DNA of 64,000 bases, from NCBI RefSeq assembly GCF_012843265.1, contig NZ_JABAIT010000002.1, forward strand, positions 62,001-126,000. The letters run 5' to 3'. This document shows, in pieces, positions 42,187-50,033 of this stretch. The translations under genes and the position numbers were made by a program. Under the pieces are notes generated by a model, which did not search any database, had not been told where the DNA came from, and saw only the letters and a list, made by a program, of their open reading frames with translations. Position 1 is the first letter of the stretch, and every line of letters begins with the position of its first letter. This DNA comes from Bacillus sp. DNRA2. GTDB taxonomy: Bacteria > Bacillota > Bacilli > Bacillales > Cytobacillaceae.

Positions 42187-43035
42187 TTATTCATTAAAAT
42201 CCTCTAATGTACAGATAGCGGTTGGGCGTTTGATTCTTGGGACGATTGCTTCGTATACGCGGAAATGATAGTTCATATTATCCAAATCTAGGAATACGGT
42301 GTCGAAGTCACTGGCAATAGCTAAATCAAGATTTTGCCTACCTGCATCGACGACGACACCAGTCCCGCTTTTAATCATCGGTGATTGGTATACCCCAGCA
42401 GTCATCAGCTCACGAATATGCTCAATCTCAAGCACATGTGTCCCTTGATGAACACGGTGTACGAGTGCATATAATTCCGGAGATAATACTAAAGCATATG
42501 GTCCCGTATGCCCCATCCTCAGCAATTTATTTCGTGCTTCAACAACATCACCGAAGGCATTACCTGATCCCATCCAATCGCTGCGAATGTGCGATAACTT
42601 CCCCTTCACATTCATGATTCCTTGAATATGAAAATCCTTCGATCCGTTAAAAATGATATCATCCTCAAGCAAAGCACATTGCTGAGCAGCATTGGCCGAA
42701 GCAGAAAAATCAATCGGACTTCTTAACGTCTTTGCTTGCTGAATATCACGCCAATACAGAACAAAATCCTTATAAAGCATCGGAATCGTCAAGTTCACGC
42801 GGCGCGACGGCACCGATAATTCAGAATCCTCACCATGAAAACTAATCGCTCCCGATTCAGGGTTTTCATAAATATCGTTTGTAACTGACTGTACCCCTTC
42901 GCCAAGTGGACCATAAATATCAATAAATCTTCTTCCAACCAGTTGCTTCTTTACACTTTCAAAAACCGTTTGTTCAAGTTCATGCCATTCCGCTTGCGTT
43001 AGCGGTGCTTCTGGAAAGACATTCGTTTTATCCAT
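42187..43035 (-). CDS. enc: Encapsulin shell protein, family 1
   Basis: A 282-residue HK97-fold encapsulin (linocin M18-like): APLTQAEWHELEQTVFESVKKQLVGRRFIDIYGPLGEGVQSV at the N-terminus, the P-domain/E-loop region, and DFDTVFLDLDNMNYHFRVYEAIVPRIKRPTAIC at the end. It has the length of the large IMEF-type encapsulins of Firmicutes. It self-assembles into an icosahedral compartment whose interior binds C-terminal (or N-terminal) targeting peptides. It lies 16 bases downstream of the cargo gene. ATG 43035 follows AAGGGAG; an upstream GTG overlaps the site. The shell's role here would be iron storage. Confidence 0.93.
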   Translation of the reverse strand: MDKTNVFPEAPLTQAEWHELEQTVFESVKKQLVGRRFIDIYGPLGEGVQSVTNDIYENPESGAISFHGEDSELSVPSRRVNLTIPMLYKDFVLYWRDIQQAKTLRSPIDFSASANAAQQCALLEDDIIFNGSKDFHIQGIMNVKGKLSHIRSDWMGSGNAFGDVVEARNKLLRMGHTGPYALVLSPELYALVHRVHQGTHVLEIEHIRELMTAGVYQSPMIKSGTGVVVDAGRQNLDLAIASDFDTVFLDLDNMNYHFRVYEAIVPRIKRPTAICTLEDFNE

Positions 43036-43051
43036 ATCGTTCACTCCCTTG

Positions 43052-43687
43052 TTATTGTTTTAAACTGCCGACGGTTAAGCCTCTTTTCGTATACACTTGC
43101 GCTGCTTCTGTATTTTGTCCAGTGGCACTAGATGCTTGACCATGGTCATGGTCATGGTCGTGATCATGCTCTTCTCCGACATACGCGGCAATTTTTAATT
43201 GCTCACTTATACCTTCTTTTTCATCAGTCGGAACCGAAGTGTTAAATTGAATTCCGCCCTTAAACTCTTGGTTAAGGACATCCAAAATCACCTTCATCCG
43301 CTGGTAATCTTCATAAGTAAAATCTCGCAATTCCTGAATTCTTGGTTCGACTTCTGTGCCTTTAAATTGAAACAGCGACAGGTCTAAATGTTCAAGAAAA
43401 TTATGTAATCCAAACTTCTCCAAACTGATATCTTGAAGCAGGTGCAAAAAATCACCATGCTTCTCGCCTAGATTAATTCCTTCATTAATGATTTCTTCAA
43501 GCTTTGGCATGAGTAGGTTTAAACGATCCGAGCGATGATCCTCCTCTTCATAAATGTGATGCCAGTAGAGTCTTTCATGATCGTCCGTCGCATGATCAAT
43601 AATCGGCGTAATCATGCTCATGAATTCATTTAAAGCCTGTCTGGTCCGTGTGAATATTTCATCCATTTCGGAAAAAGTTGATTCCAA
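43052..43687 (-). CDS. IMEF-type ferritin-like encapsulin cargo
   Basis: A 211-residue, helix-rich protein with Glu and His residues typical of a ferritin-like iron site (DHATDDHERLYWHHIYEEEDHRSD) and a C-terminal targeting peptide TKRGLTVGSLKQ, the classic encapsulin-docking motif. It matches the iron-mineralising encapsulin-associated Firmicute (IMEF) cargo. A linker before the targeting peptide has an alternating His-Asp run (GEEHDHDHDHDHGQ) likely to bind metal. TTG 43687 is the start, eight bases from GGAGGGG. First gene of the cargo-shell operon. Confidence 0.9.
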   Translation of the reverse strand: MESTFSEMDEIFTRTRQALNEFMSMITPIIDHATDDHERLYWHHIYEEEDHRSDRLNLLMPKLEEIINEGINLGEKHGDFLHLLQDISLEKFGLHNFLEHLDLSLFQFKGTEVEPRIQELRDFTYEDYQRMKVILDVLNQEFKGGIQFNTSVPTDEKEGISEQLKIAAYVGEEHDHDHDHDHGQASSATGQNTEAAQVYTKRGLTVGSLKQ

Positions 43688-43703
43688 GACGATTTCCCCT
43701 CCA

Positions 43704-43723
43704 CTAATAAAAATAGTTATTAG
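43704..43723. promoter_or_regulatory. Inverted repeat upstream of the cargo gene
   Basis: CTAATAA-AAATAG-TTATTAG next to the ribosome binding site. Could be an operator; it does not match the Fur motif. Confidence 0.3.
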
Positions 43724-43728
43724 CAAAT

Positions 43729-43763
43729 ATAGCCAAGATTTATTGAAAATAAACCTTGGCTAT
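43729..43763 (-). terminator. Hairpin between the MFS gene and the cargo gene
   Basis: ATAGCCAAG..TTTAT pairs with AATAAA..CTTGGCTAT. The T-run is weak; it may terminate the MFS transcript before the encapsulin operon. Confidence 0.5.
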
Positions 43764-43816
43764 CGTCTGTCTTATTCAATTATTCGTTATTGAAATATCC
43801 ACACGGACTGACACCA

Positions 43817-45037
43817 TTAACCATTGACCTTTGACTGATACTGAGATATAGCTGAACTTGAATGGCTTCTTTCAATGAGATAAACAATACTAAACGCAAA
43901 TAGCATTAACATCGATACAAACCCAATCACACCACCCCAATGATGGTGCTGCCAAAAAAAGCCCCCCACCGAGCCGACAATACTTGAACCTATATAATAG
44001 GAAAAAAGATAAAGAGATGAGGCCTGAGCTTTATTTTTCAAAGCAAACTCCCCCATCCACGAGCTTGCTACAGAATGACTCGCAAAAAAGCCAAATGTAA
44101 AAATAGCAATTCCAACTACTTTCCCAACAAGTGAAGGTAGCATCGTCACGATTGCGCCTAAAATCATGATCGTAAGGCTCATTTTGATCACGACGCTTGA
44201 TCCATACAAATCAGCTTTTTTGCCCATATAAACTGAGCTAAAAGTTCCGAATAAATATAAAATAAATATAAAACCAATCGCCGTTTGACTTAAATGATAC
44301 GGCGGTTCTTTCAATAAAAAACCGATGTAATTAAACAAGGTCACAAAGCTGCCCATTAACAAAAACGGAAGCATGATCAATAGCAATAAAGGTTTATTTT
44401 TAACATGATCCACATACGCATGAAAGCCCGTTTTTTCAAGGTGTGGACGGTTCGCTTGTCGCCGTGGTGCTGGCAAACTGATGTAAAACAAAACACTTAA
44501 GCCAAGGGTAATGATTCCAATCGCAAGGATGGCAAATCGCCACGAAAAGGCATCGGTGAGCACGCCCGTTATGATGCGTCCGGCCATGCCCCCAATGCTT
44601 GTACCACTTATATAAAGCCCCATCATTTTACCAATGCCATTTGGGTTAAACTCTTCAGCAACATAAGCCATCGCAATCGACGGAACACCGGCAATAAATA
44701 TCCCTAAGGACGCCCTAAGCAATAATAAAATGAAAAAATTTGGACTGTACGCAGTCAGTATGCTGAGAATGGACGTCGAAAACATCGAAAAAACCATGAT
44801 GTTTTTCTTGCCTACTTTGTCAGAGAGTGATGCTGCTCCAAGCATTGCCACTGCCATAACACCTGTCGATAATGACAAGGTTAAACTGGCAAGCGGTGCC
44901 GAAACATGAAATTCCGCTGCGAACTCCGGCATTAACGGTTGAGTGGTATATAAAATCGCAAACGTAACAAATGCTCCGATAAACAGTGCACCACTTGCTC
45001 GTTTATATTCTGCTGATCCTGTTTCGATATAAGACAT
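43817..45037 (-). CDS. Major facilitator superfamily transporter
   Basis: A 406-residue, twelve-helix MFS protein. The family A motif is seen as ASLSDKVGKKNIMVFSM after helix 2; the first helices carry FATFAILYTTQPLMPEF. It resembles the YnfM-like drug/metabolite exporter group. The substrate is unknown. A ribosome binding site is close to the ATG (GAAGGGTATG), so translation may start weakly. It is separated from the encapsulin operon by a hairpin. Confidence 0.85.
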   Translation of the reverse strand: MSYIETGSAEYKRASGALFIGAFVTFAILYTTQPLMPEFAAEFHVSAPLASLTLSLSTGVMAVAMLGAASLSDKVGKKNIMVFSMFSTSILSILTAYSPNFFILLLLRASLGIFIAGVPSIAMAYVAEEFNPNGIGKMMGLYISGTSIGGMAGRIITGVLTDAFSWRFAILAIGIITLGLSVLFYISLPAPRRQANRPHLEKTGFHAYVDHVKNKPLLLLIMLPFLLMGSFVTLFNYIGFLLKEPPYHLSQTAIGFIFILYLFGTFSSVYMGKKADLYGSSVVIKMSLTIMILGAIVTMLPSLVGKVVGIAIFTFGFFASHSVASSWMGEFALKNKAQASSLYLFSYYIGSSIVGSVGGFFWQHHHWGGVIGFVSMLMLFAFSIVYLIERSHSSSAISQYQSKVNG

Positions 45038-45327
45038 ACCCTTCCTTCTTTCTTATCAGCAAAGTTGAATTAATTTTCAGAAAATGTTCTTTTTATTTTA
45101 TCAAGATGAAGAAGATATCGTCTAGCTTTCGGTCTTTTTGGTCTTCCGAAAAATTAGAACTATATTTGTTCACAAAATTGGTTCATTTCTGTAGCAATTT
45201 TGTAATAACCACTACCGTCATTTAGTTTTCGTTAATTTTATAATGAAGAAGGTAAGAGATAAACTGTTAAACTACATGCCAATAGTGTTTGGTGTAATAC
45301 AAAACTAGTAAGGTTTGGTGATAAAAT
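45038..45327. other. Divergent intergenic region, no gene seen
   Basis: AT-rich gap between the MFS gene and the radical SAM gene. A TATAAT near 45240 with no clear -35 is a possible promoter of the radical SAM gene. No regulatory palindrome was recognised. Confidence 0.35.
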
Positions 45328-46560
45328 ATGAATGGACATCCACATGGAATGGGGCATCCACATAGTATGGGACATCCGGGCGGACACCCAGGTGGTCACC
45401 CAGGCGGACATCCTCATGGTGCCGCAGCTCAAATTGATTATAATGAAAATCCATTTATTGTTATTTGGGAAGTAACTAGAGCCTGTCAATTGAAATGTGT
45501 TCACTGCCGTGCTGACGCACAGCTTACTCCAGATCCACGTGAGTTAACACATGAGGAAGGCATTAATCTTATCGACCAAATCTATGATATGAATAATCCA
45601 ATGCTTGTTTTTACAGGCGGAGATTGTATGATGCGCGAAGATTTATTCGAGTTAGCTGATTACGCTGTTAAAAAAGGCATGCGTGTCTCAATGGTACCTA
45701 GTGCCACTGCTAACGTAACAAAAGAAAAAATGATCAAAGCGCAAGAGGTTGGTCTATCTCGTTGGGGCTTCAGCTTAGACGGTCCTACACCTGAAATTCA
45801 CGACCAATTCCGTGGAACTCCTGGTTCGTTTGATTTAACGGTTGAAAAAATCAAGGAGTTAGTTGAACTTGGAATGCCTTTACAAATCAATACGGTAATT
45901 TCTCGTTACAACTATGATCACCTTGAAGAAATGGCAAAATTAGTGGCTGACCTTGGTGCGATTATGTGGTACATTTTCTTGCTTGTTCCAACAGGTCGTG
46001 GACAAGAGGATGCTTGTATCACCCCTGCGGAGCACGAAAAGGTATTCCGCTGGTTATACGACTTAAGTAAAACCGCTCCTTTCGATATCAAAACTACCGC
46101 TTCTCAACATTACCGCCGCGTTGTGTTCCAACAAAAGGCGCGCGAGCATGTTGATGGCGTAGACAAGCATGATATCAATTATGAAGATACTCTAACAAAA
46201 GATATGGCTTCAAAAATTGACGGCTTAAAACGTGCACCAAAAGGGGTAAATGATGGGGTTGGTTTCATCTTCGTTTCCCATACTGGTGAAGTACTGCCTT
46301 CCGGACTCCTTCCAATTGTTGTTGGAAATGTTCGTGAAAAATCGCTAGCTGAAATTTACCGTGAATCCCCTGTGTTAAAAGAACTGCGCAACCCTAACCT
46401 ATACAAAGGAAAATGTGGAGTTTGTGAATTCCGCTTCGTTTGTGGAGGATCACGTTCACGCGCATATGGTGTAACTGGAGATTATCTCGAAAGCGAACCA
46501 TACTGTGTTTACATTCCTGAAGCCATGCGCAAGAAGGACAAAGAACCAATTAATTCTTAA
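45328..46560 (+). CDS. Radical SAM/SPASM protein with His-Gly-rich N-terminus
   Basis: A 410-residue protein. The first ~31 residues are a repetitive metal-binding-like tail (GHPHGMGHPHSMGHPGGHPG and more). Then comes a radical SAM domain with the cluster motif EVTRACQLKCVHC and FTGGDCMMREDL, and a C-terminal SPASM-like cysteine cluster (CGVCEFRFVCGGSRSRAYG...PYC). It is like the haem/peptide-modifying group related to AhbC/AhbD; I recall TIGR04053 as a related subfamily. GGTGA lies upstream of the ATG. Function unknown; the His tail may bind iron, nickel or haem. It stands alone before the Rex-regulated ndh gene. Confidence 0.82.
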   Translation: MNGHPHGMGHPHSMGHPGGHPGGHPGGHPHGAAAQIDYNENPFIVIWEVTRACQLKCVHCRADAQLTPDPRELTHEEGINLIDQIYDMNNPMLVFTGGDCMMREDLFELADYAVKKGMRVSMVPSATANVTKEKMIKAQEVGLSRWGFSLDGPTPEIHDQFRGTPGSFDLTVEKIKELVELGMPLQINTVISRYNYDHLEEMAKLVADLGAIMWYIFLLVPTGRGQEDACITPAEHEKVFRWLYDLSKTAPFDIKTTASQHYRRVVFQQKAREHVDGVDKHDINYEDTLTKDMASKIDGLKRAPKGVNDGVGFIFVSHTGEVLPSGLLPIVVGNVREKSLAEIYRESPVLKELRNPNLYKGKCGVCEFRFVCGGSRSRAYGVTGDYLESEPYCVYIPEAMRKKDKEPINS

Positions 46561-46569
46561 CATCTTACT

Positions 46570-46607
46570 CAGGCATCAAGATCATCACGATTTTGATGCC
46601 TGCTTTT
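46570..46607 (+). terminator. Terminator of the radical SAM gene
   Basis: CAGGCATCAA pairs with TTGATGCCTG, followed by CTTTT. Confidence 0.8.
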
Positions 46608-46658
46608 ATACTAAGTTTGTGAATTAATTAATTTGTCACATTTACTTGGTTTTACACC

Positions 46659-46687
46659 TTGTCAGAGTGATATTGGTATCGTAATAT
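46659..46687 (+). promoter_or_regulatory. Promoter of ndh
   Basis: TTGTCA (46659-46664), 17-base spacer, TAATAT (46682-46687). Two Rex boxes lie downstream of the start site. Confidence 0.65.
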
Positions 46688-46701
46688 TTATACATACTTA
46701 A

Positions 46702-46719
46702 TTGTGAATCACTTCACAA
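46702..46719. promoter_or_regulatory. Rex box 1
   Basis: TTGTGAA-TCAC-TTCACAA, an exact match to the Rex operator consensus TTGTGAANNNNTTCACAA, just after the predicted transcription start. Confidence 0.85.
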
Positions 46720-46758
46720 AAATATTTGTATTTATTCGTACTTATTTTTTTCATTTTG

Positions 46759-46778
46759 AATGTGAATACTTTCACATT
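46759..46778. promoter_or_regulatory. Rex box 2
   Basis: AATGTGAA-TACT-TTCACATT, a near-consensus Rex box 57 bases from the first, between it and the ndh start. Confidence 0.7.
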
Positions 46779-46808
46779 AACGGACCATTAAAAAGGAGAG
46801 AGATTAAC

Positions 46809-48038
46809 ATGGCAAAAACAAGAATCGTCATATTAGGAGCAGGTTACGGCGGTATTATGACCGCGAAAAATTTAGAAAAACTATTAAATCCAAACGAAGC
46901 TGAAGTTTTACTTATCAACAAGCACGACTATCACTATGTGACAACTCAGTTACACAAAACTTGTGCGGGCACTGCTTCAGATGAAAAAATCGCGATGCCA
47001 ATCCGCGACTTAATTGATGCAAGCAAAACCACTTTCAAAAAAGCAACTGTTGACTCACTTGACTTTGACCATAAAAAGATTCTTTTCGAAGGCGGCGAAG
47101 CAATTAGCTACGACTATTTGCTTGTAGCTCTCGGCTTTAAAGTTGAAACATTTGGTACACCTGGAGTGAATGAGTATGGCTTCAACCTAAGAAGCTTCCG
47201 CACTTCAAAAACAGTTTTTCCACATATTCTTAAACAATTTTCTCTATACAAACAAGATCAAGATGAAACCCGCCTAACTTTTGCAGTTGCAGGCTCAGGT
47301 TTTACTGGTATTGAAATGGTTGGAGAATTAATTGAGAAGCTACCGGAAATCGCAAAAACATACGGCGTTCCGTACGATAAAGTAAAAATCGTTAATATTG
47401 AAGCTGCTCCTACGATTTTACCTGGTTTTGAAAAAGAAGCAGTTGAGTACACAAACAAGCTTTTAATTGAAAGCGGCGTTCAAGTCATGACTTCTACAAA
47501 AATTCTTGAAGTTGCTGAAAACTATGTAAAAGTAGCTCCTGGTATTGAAATCCCAACAAAAACGCTCATTTGGTCTTGTGGAGTTCGTGGTCATGAGCTA
47601 TTCGAAAAAGCTGGATTAAAAACTATTCGCGGTAAATTACCAGTTGATAAGCAATTACGTGTTCCAGAATTAGAAAATGTTTTCTGTATCGGTGATAACG
47701 CTTGGTTTATGAAGGACGAGAAGACTGCGCTTCCGCCAACTGCACAGGTTGCACTACAACAAGCACCAGTTTGTGCGAAAAACATTGTTGCTGCTATCCG
47801 TGGTGAACAATTAGAGGCATTTGAATACCATCATAAGGGTTCTGTTGCTTCAATCGGTGGCGGACATGCTGTCGGAAAAGTTGGACCACTTGTCATTAAA
47901 GGAAAGTTTGCAGCGTTTATGAAAGAAGTAATCGAGTGCAGATACCTATTTTACTTAAATGGCCCTTCATTCATGATCAAGCAATTCATGAAACGCAAGC
48001 CACAACCAACCGAAGTTCAGGTTAAACAGGCTCAATAA
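46809..48038 (+). CDS. ndh: Type II NADH dehydrogenase
   Basis: A 409-residue flavoprotein of the NDH-2 family: dinucleotide-binding motifs VILGAGYGGIMTAKNL and VAGSGFTGIEMVGELIE, IGDNAWF for FAD contact, and the C-terminal membrane-associating region (FYLNGPSFMIKQFM). It oxidises NADH and reduces menaquinone without pumping protons. Rex boxes upstream indicate repression when NAD+ is high and induction when NADH rises, as for ndh in B. subtilis. The start is ATG 46809 with AAAGGAGAG; the open frame back to 46704 is not translated. A long terminator follows. Confidence 0.92.
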   Translation: MAKTRIVILGAGYGGIMTAKNLEKLLNPNEAEVLLINKHDYHYVTTQLHKTCAGTASDEKIAMPIRDLIDASKTTFKKATVDSLDFDHKKILFEGGEAISYDYLLVALGFKVETFGTPGVNEYGFNLRSFRTSKTVFPHILKQFSLYKQDQDETRLTFAVAGSGFTGIEMVGELIEKLPEIAKTYGVPYDKVKIVNIEAAPTILPGFEKEAVEYTNKLLIESGVQVMTSTKILEVAENYVKVAPGIEIPTKTLIWSCGVRGHELFEKAGLKTIRGKLPVDKQLRVPELENVFCIGDNAWFMKDEKTALPPTAQVALQQAPVCAKNIVAAIRGEQLEAFEYHHKGSVASIGGGHAVGKVGPLVIKGKFAAFMKEVIECRYLFYLNGPSFMIKQFMKRKPQPTEVQVKQAQ

Positions 48039-48049
48039 TAGATGCATAA

Positions 48050-48106
48050 AAGGGGCTGTCCGAGAAATCAGATGATGATTACTCGGACAGCCCCTCTCTT
48101 TTTTAT
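48050..48106 (+). terminator. Strong terminator between ndh and selB
   Basis: GGGGCTGTCCGAG pairs with CTCGGACAGCCCC, followed by TCTCTTTTTTATT. It is convergent, so it may also terminate selB. Confidence 0.9.
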
Positions 48107-48121
48107 TAGTACCTTTAGTTT

Positions 48122-50017
48122 CTATTTCTGCCAAACCCGCTTATTTTCAATCCGCTTTGTGTACCCCTTCGCATCAAGACGTTCTAAAAACGGTATCATA
48201 TATTTTCGGGAAAGGTCCAACACATCTTTGGCATCGCCAACCTCAAACTCAGGTCCTGTCTTACTCTGCAGCGTTTCAACTGCATGATTAAACAAGTCAC
48301 CATACCAGTAGTATTGATCATCCAGTGGCACAATCAGTCCCTGTTCTTCAAGAAATCTTCTTAAATCACCTGTTAGCGAATCCGGAATTCCTGCTTCCTT
48401 CAAATAATCCTGAAGATAGCGGACCTTTAAGCCATCCTTTTTGATTACTTGTAGCATATTCTCAGTTCGTTTTGCCCAACTTTGCGGAACATGAGGTGCG
48501 AAATCCTTCTGGAACACAAATTGCTCTTTCCGGCCAAACGTGCCGTTACTGACACCCTGTTCGATAACATAATCAAGCAAGGTTTTCGGATAATGTTTCT
48601 GCAATGATTGCAGGATTTCCGCTTTATTGATTCCCTGTTTCATCGAATGCTCGCGGTGATAGTCACCCAAACGATCATAAATTTCATCCTCAATTAATAA
48701 TACCAGCGATTTAAGGGTATACTCTTTGCCATTATAAAGAAGAAAGTCCTCGTTGCTTAGTTCACTTGATAGAGTTTCATCATCCAATGCGGTTCGTTTA
48801 ATTAAATCAGCTAAACCAAGGCTTTTCCCTTCAGTCAATGCCGCTACAATCCGCTCATGAGGCGTTCCTACCTTCTTCTTTTCGAGCTCTTCGATTGTTT
48901 GGACGCCGTAACGGTATTTTTCACCACGTGGATCAATGACCCAGCCGCCCCCTACCGTTTCCTGCGGACTTGGACGCCGAATGATAAAGCGGTCACCCCG
49001 CTTCGTTACAATTTCCTCATCCAAACGCAACTGGCACAAAATTTCATCATTTTCCTCTTTCAGTTCATTACGATCGAAAAAGACGATTCTTCCCATTACT
49101 TCAGCTGTACCGATATGGCATTTAATTGGCATACGTTGCTTTACCATGTAGTCTAGGTCCTCGACAACACGGATTGCCACGTCTATCGTTCTCGTTACGT
49201 TAAAGTGCTCAGACGACACGACAACATCGCCGCGCTCCAAATCCTCCTTAGACACATTGGAAAGATTAATGGCAGCCCTTTGTCCGGCAAAAGCCTTTTT
49301 GGCTGGCTTATGATGGACCTGCAATTGTCTTGCCCGTACTTCAATTCCCTTTGGCAGAATCACTAATGGTTGGCCTTCTTCTACTGTTCCTTCATAAACC
49401 GTTCCACGTACAACCGTCCCCTGCCCTTTTACCGTAAACACCTGGTCAATCGGCAGTCGAAATGCACCTTTTGCATCGCGCATTTCTTGTTCCTTCAAGG
49501 TATCAATAATTAATTGTTTCAAATCATCGATCCCTTTTTTGGACAGACTATCAACGAGTACGAACGGAGAATGTTCGAAAACAGTTCCCTGTAATTCTTC
49601 AAAAATATCATCTTTTACTAAATCAATGAATTCCTCGTCAACTCGGTCGATCTTGGTAATTGCGACAACGCCGTTTTTAATTCCGAGAAATCCAAGGATA
49701 TCTAAATGTTCCCGCGTTTGCGGCATGACACCTTCATCTGCCGCAACAACCAAAACGACTAAATCAATCCCAGCCACTCCTGCAATCATCTGACGAATAA
49801 ACCGTTCATGACCTGGTACATCAATAACCGATATTTGGATTTCTTCGTCTTCATATAGCGGGGCAAACCCTAATTCGATGGAAATTTGTCGTTCCTTTTC
49901 CTCTTTCAACCGATCTGTATCAACGTTTGTCAGCGCTTTTGTGAGCGAGGTTTTTCCGTGATCAATATGACCGGCCATGCCGATGGTAAAATATCTTTTG
50001 TGCTCCAATTTTGACAC
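48122..50017 (-). CDS. selB: Selenocysteine-specific elongation factor SelB
   Basis: A 631-residue EF-Tu-like GTPase: G1 [14 protein letters not shown]3 DVPGHERF, G4 TKID, then beta-barrel domains and a C-terminal region of winged helices ([30 protein letters not shown]) that bind the SECIS hairpin. It delivers Sec-tRNA to the ribosome at UGA codons. selA, selC and selD are not in this window. GTG 50017 is the likely start; a TTG nine bases inside is an alternative. It follows sbcC by 16 bases, so it is probably in the sbcDC operon. Confidence 0.92.
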   Translation of the reverse strand: MSKLEHKRYFTIGMAGHIDHGKTSLTKALTNVDTDRLKEEKERQISIELGFAPLYEDEEIQISVIDVPGHERFIRQMIAGVAGIDLVVLVVAADEGVMPQTREHLDILGFLGIKNGVVAITKIDRVDEEFIDLVKDDIFEELQGTVFEHSPFVLVDSLSKKGIDDLKQLIIDTLKEQEMRDAKGAFRLPIDQVFTVKGQGTVVRGTVYEGTVEEGQPLVILPKGIEVRARQLQVHHKPAKKAFAGQRAAINLSNVSKEDLERGDVVVSSEHFNVTRTIDVAIRVVEDLDYMVKQRMPIKCHIGTAEVMGRIVFFDRNELKEENDEILCQLRLDEEIVTKRGDRFIIRRPSPQETVGGGWVIDPRGEKYRYGVQTIEELEKKKVGTPHERIVAALTEGKSLGLADLIKRTALDDETLSSELSNEDFLLYNGKEYTLKSLVLLIEDEIYDRLGDYHREHSMKQGINKAEILQSLQKHYPKTLLDYVIEQGVSNGTFGRKEQFVFQKDFAPHVPQSWAKRTENMLQVIKKDGLKVRYLQDYLKEAGIPDSLTGDLRRFLEEQGLIVPLDDQYYWYGDLFNHAVETLQSKTGPEFEVGDAKDVLDLSRKYMIPFLERLDAKGYTKRIENKRVWQK

Positions 50018-50033
50018 CTAACCTTCTATCTTG

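Noticed and set aside
46809-48038. Sulfide:quinone reductase to complete the persulfide cluster
   Set aside because: Sequence motifs and the Rex boxes fit NDH-2; there is no pair of redox cysteines in SQR positions and it is 20 kb from the cluster.
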